Source: Methylovulum sp. | GTDB taxonomy: Bacteria > Pseudomonadota > Gammaproteobacteria > Methylococcales > Methylomonadaceae | Reading direction: 5' to 3' | Length of the DNA: 64,000 nt | Assembly: GCF_028687615.1 (NCBI RefSeq) | Contig: NZ_JAQTZU010000007.1 | Location: forward strand, 93,447-157,446 | Part shown: positions 61,725-64,000 of the stretch, piece after piece | How positions within the stretch are numbered: position 1 is the first letter of the stretch | How the letters are laid out: each line of letters starts with the position of its first letter | Translations under genes and position numbers: made by a program | Notes under the pieces: model-generated | Told to the model about the DNA's origin: nothing | Seen by the model: only the letters and a program-made list of their open reading frames with translations | Database searches by the model: none

Positions 61725-62325
61725 TCAACTCATAAATGCAACACCCAGCAAATCATCGGTCTTAAGTGAAGCCATTTCACAAAACACTTCCCAGGGTGTT
61801 TTGTAATTTAATTTTTTTCTAGATCGTGGGTTTTGCCCCGCTAAGGCTTTGTTAGCGTCGTCTTGGGTCACCTGATCCAAGGGTTGATTCTTAGGGAAAT
61901 ATTGCCTCGGTAAGCCGTTATGATTTTCATTCAAACCCCGTGCCCATGAATGATAAGGCTTAGCGAAATAAGTCTTATAATCCAATTACTTGGCTATCTC
62001 GCTATGCCGACAAAACTCACGGTCATTATCAGCAGCAAAAGGCTTTAGGGCTTGAATAATAGCGTCTTTGGTCAGCTCGGCTTCCTTACGGATAATAGGG
62101 ATAACCAGATTCAATTTGGAGACTCGTTCCGTCAGGGTTACCAAAACCCCTTGATGGCCTTTACCTATGACGGTATCGGCCTCCCGCCTAAGCGGTTTTT
62201 TTCGTCCACTATAGCGGGGCGCTCATCAATGTCCACGCGGGCAGGAATGGTGCCTCGGTAGCCATTTTTACCATAGTGCTTACGATAAGGCTTGGCCTGA
62301 TGTCTCAGGTGGGTATATGATCGCA
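61725..62325 (-). pseudogene. IS30-family transposase remnant with frame disruption
   Basis: YRGTIPARVDIDERPAIV...DTVIGKGHQGVLVTLTERVSKLNLV...DNDREFCRHSEIA * DYKTYFAKPYHSWARGLNENHNGLPRQYFPKNQPLDQVT...RKKLNYKTPWEVF. Confidence 0.85.
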
Positions 62326-62330
62326 CGGAA

Positions 62331-63005
62331 CTATACATCTAGCCTTAATGTGCCGCGTTTGCTGTCGTATTGCCAGCGGCCGATTTGATCGAATTGATTG
62401 GACGCCGGTTTGTCCAGGTAGGTTCTGCGCAACTGGTACTCGCCACGGGGAAGCAAGTCCAGGTGCCAGCGGATCAGGCTGTTCGCCCCCGGAACCTCGT
62501 GTTCGTAGGAGGCGGGCAACCGCGCGAAGAACGCCGGCGGCTTCAGGTCGGCCGCGGACACCAGCATTATTTGGAGGGGAGCCTCGACACAAGTAAAGAC
62601 CAGGCGTCTTTGGCGAGTGGTGAAAAGCAGGCGCCCCCCGCGTTTGATGGTGGCGGTTACGGTATAGTGCGTATCCGGCTGTACGGCTGCTTCGTCGTAG
62701 CCTATCTGGAAATGGAACGGCGACTGCCCGGCGGGATCGACGATTGTCCGGCCCAGCACTTGCGGTTGCGCATCGGCTCCCGGAATATCCTGTAGTACGG
62801 CCTCGAACACCGCATCGGGCGGTAGCGCGATGCGTTCGCGGTAAGCGGCCGTTCCTTCCAGTGTGGCGGCCCGCGCCACCACGTTGCAGGTCAACGCCAG
62901 CAGGATCGGCAGCGCAAATAGGGCGGGAATGCCCTTTAGGAGGCGCATCTTTATGGCGGGTAAATACGGTTGTTGTTGAGGAGTCATTTCTTCTCCTTTG
63001 GTCAA
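62331..63005 (-). CDS. YbaY/YscW-like lipoprotein-family protein, probably 3' truncated by the IS30 remnant
   Basis: Signal-like N-terminus; LEGTAAYRERIALPPDAVFEAVLQDI. Confidence 0.55.
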   Translation of the reverse strand: MTKGEEMTPQQQPYLPAIKMRLLKGIPALFALPILLALTCNVVARAATLEGTAAYRERIALPPDAVFEAVLQDIPGADAQPQVLGRTIVDPAGQSPFHFQIGYDEAAVQPDTHYTVTATIKRGGRLLFTTRQRRLVFTCVEAPLQIMLVSAADLKPPAFFARLPASYEHEVPGANSLIRWHLDLLPRGEYQLRRTYLDKPASNQFDQIGRWQYDSKRGTLRLDV

Positions 63006-63017
63006 GGTTTTATGGAT

Positions 63018-63330
63018 TCATTGCGTTGTTGTAGTTGCTTCTTTGGCTTTGGGAATGGAAGCGAGAAAAGCGAGCATCCCCTTCAGTGCTTCCTGCCCGG
63101 CGGCCGTATCGAGGTTGAACTGGTATTCATGCCCAAGCGCCGGAGCATGGCTCGGAAAGAACAGCGTATCAACTCGAACCCCTAGGGCATCGAGCTGCCT
63201 CGCCAACGCAACCGCCTGCGGTTCGAGCGGATCACCATTGCCACTGGAAATGAAGCTCGGCGGGAAGGCCGTGGTGACATGAGGAGTGACCGACATCAGT
63301 CGGAACCGCTGGTCTTCCAGGAATTTCTCC
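63018..63330 (-). pseudogene. Alpha/beta hydrolase (esterase-like) C-terminal fragment
   Basis: SVTPHVTTAFPPSFISSGNGDPLEPQAVALARQLDALGVRVDTLFFPSHAPALGHEYQFNL. Confidence 0.65.
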
Positions 63331-63701
63331 GCGCCAGCATGGCGCCAAGGCCGCCTGCCTGATTGCCAAGCTACACCGGGACGGCCCGACAGTCCTTGGC
63401 ACGAGCTGGAAGATGCCGGGCGGGCATTGCATGCGGCGTGAAGATGAGCTGCATCAAAGTCAGTACCGGTGCAACCTAAACCGTTTGGAAGCGGCGTTGA
63501 GCCGGAACTGCTGGCGTTATTGTCCATTGGTCAACGTCACGCTGGGAAACCGGCTACTGCATTGACCCAGCTAATTGGTGTACCGAACTCAACCGCACGG
63601 ATTCGCCCTCGGCCATCGCCGCCGCCCAAAGTACGATAGGCCAACCGTGCCTGAACTCTAAACGCCTTTATTGTTAAGCCTTGGCGGCAGAATTACGTCA
63701 C

Positions 63702-63771
63702 CGCCGCCAGCATTGCTAAACCGCTAAACAACACAACGCCGCCAGCATTGCTAAACCGCTAAACAACACAA
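63702..63771. repeat. 35-bp tandem duplication (two copies)
   Basis: CGCCGCCAGCATTGCTAAACCGCTAAACAACACAA x2. Confidence 0.9.
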
Positions 63772-63917
63772 CGCCGGGGCGTCGAACGTTCTTCCGTCTG
63801 GTTGGAGAAGTGCCGTAGGCTTTGGAAAAATACCGAACGTCAGCTCAACGCCAGTCTATAGTGTTTAGTCCCACATTTAAATGGTTTACTATATCCTAAA
63901 CTCAAGGAGCAAAAGCT

Positions 63918-64000
63918 ATGGGGCAACTACTACACGGAACAGCCACGACCACGCACGCCGTCCGAGAAAAAATACAAAACGCTGAAGGGAGCCTCGCAAA
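63918..64000 (+). CDS. IS481-family transposase N-terminus (cut by window edge)
   Basis: MGQLLHGTATTTHAVREKIQNAEGSLAK. Confidence 0.75.
   Translation, partial: MGQLLHGTATTTHAVREKIQNAEGSLA

Overview
Window from a gammaproteobacterial (probably methanotroph-like, inferred only from gene content) chromosome. It combines conserved housekeeping loci with several eroded mobile regions. Core loci: rluC C-terminus, a HAD phosphatase and S49 peptidase; PepSY/response regulator/histidine kinase; 2Fe-2S/FAD reductase plus truncated hemoglobin, divergent from a SufR-like regulator; tig-clpP-clpX; tRNA-Leu(UAG); dnaB-alr; ypjD-like/ffh, a glycosyltransferase, then rpsP-rimM-trmD-rplS; OFA-type MFS; dapE and arsC-like; three SulP transporters, one fused to a beta-carbonic anhydrase, beside a two-component system; gpmI; CorA/ZntB-like; L,D-transpeptidase; APC permease; glcF-like; ydbH-ynbE-ydbL-like; cis/trans fatty acid isomerase; SNF2 helicase plus SWIM protein. 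Accessory loci: (i) a Mu-like prophage remnant (gp27 tail, gp28, gp29, gp30 with a toxin/nuclease-like C-terminus, gpG, and a Dam methylase broken by an amber codon), with two unannotated structured intergenic segments; (ii) a hipB/hipA' and phd/vapC chimera whose vapC start is split by a 164-bp palindromic MITE-like element with an apparent TA target duplication, related to two other loci in the window; (iii) a tRNA-Thr 3' fragment next to a decayed island (VapBC, IS30, IS481 and hydrolase fragments); (iv) an IS1182-like/hydroxyisobutyrate dehydrogenase chimera; (v) nested intergenic inverted repeats. No CRISPR array was seen. Family names come from motif recognition without database searches.
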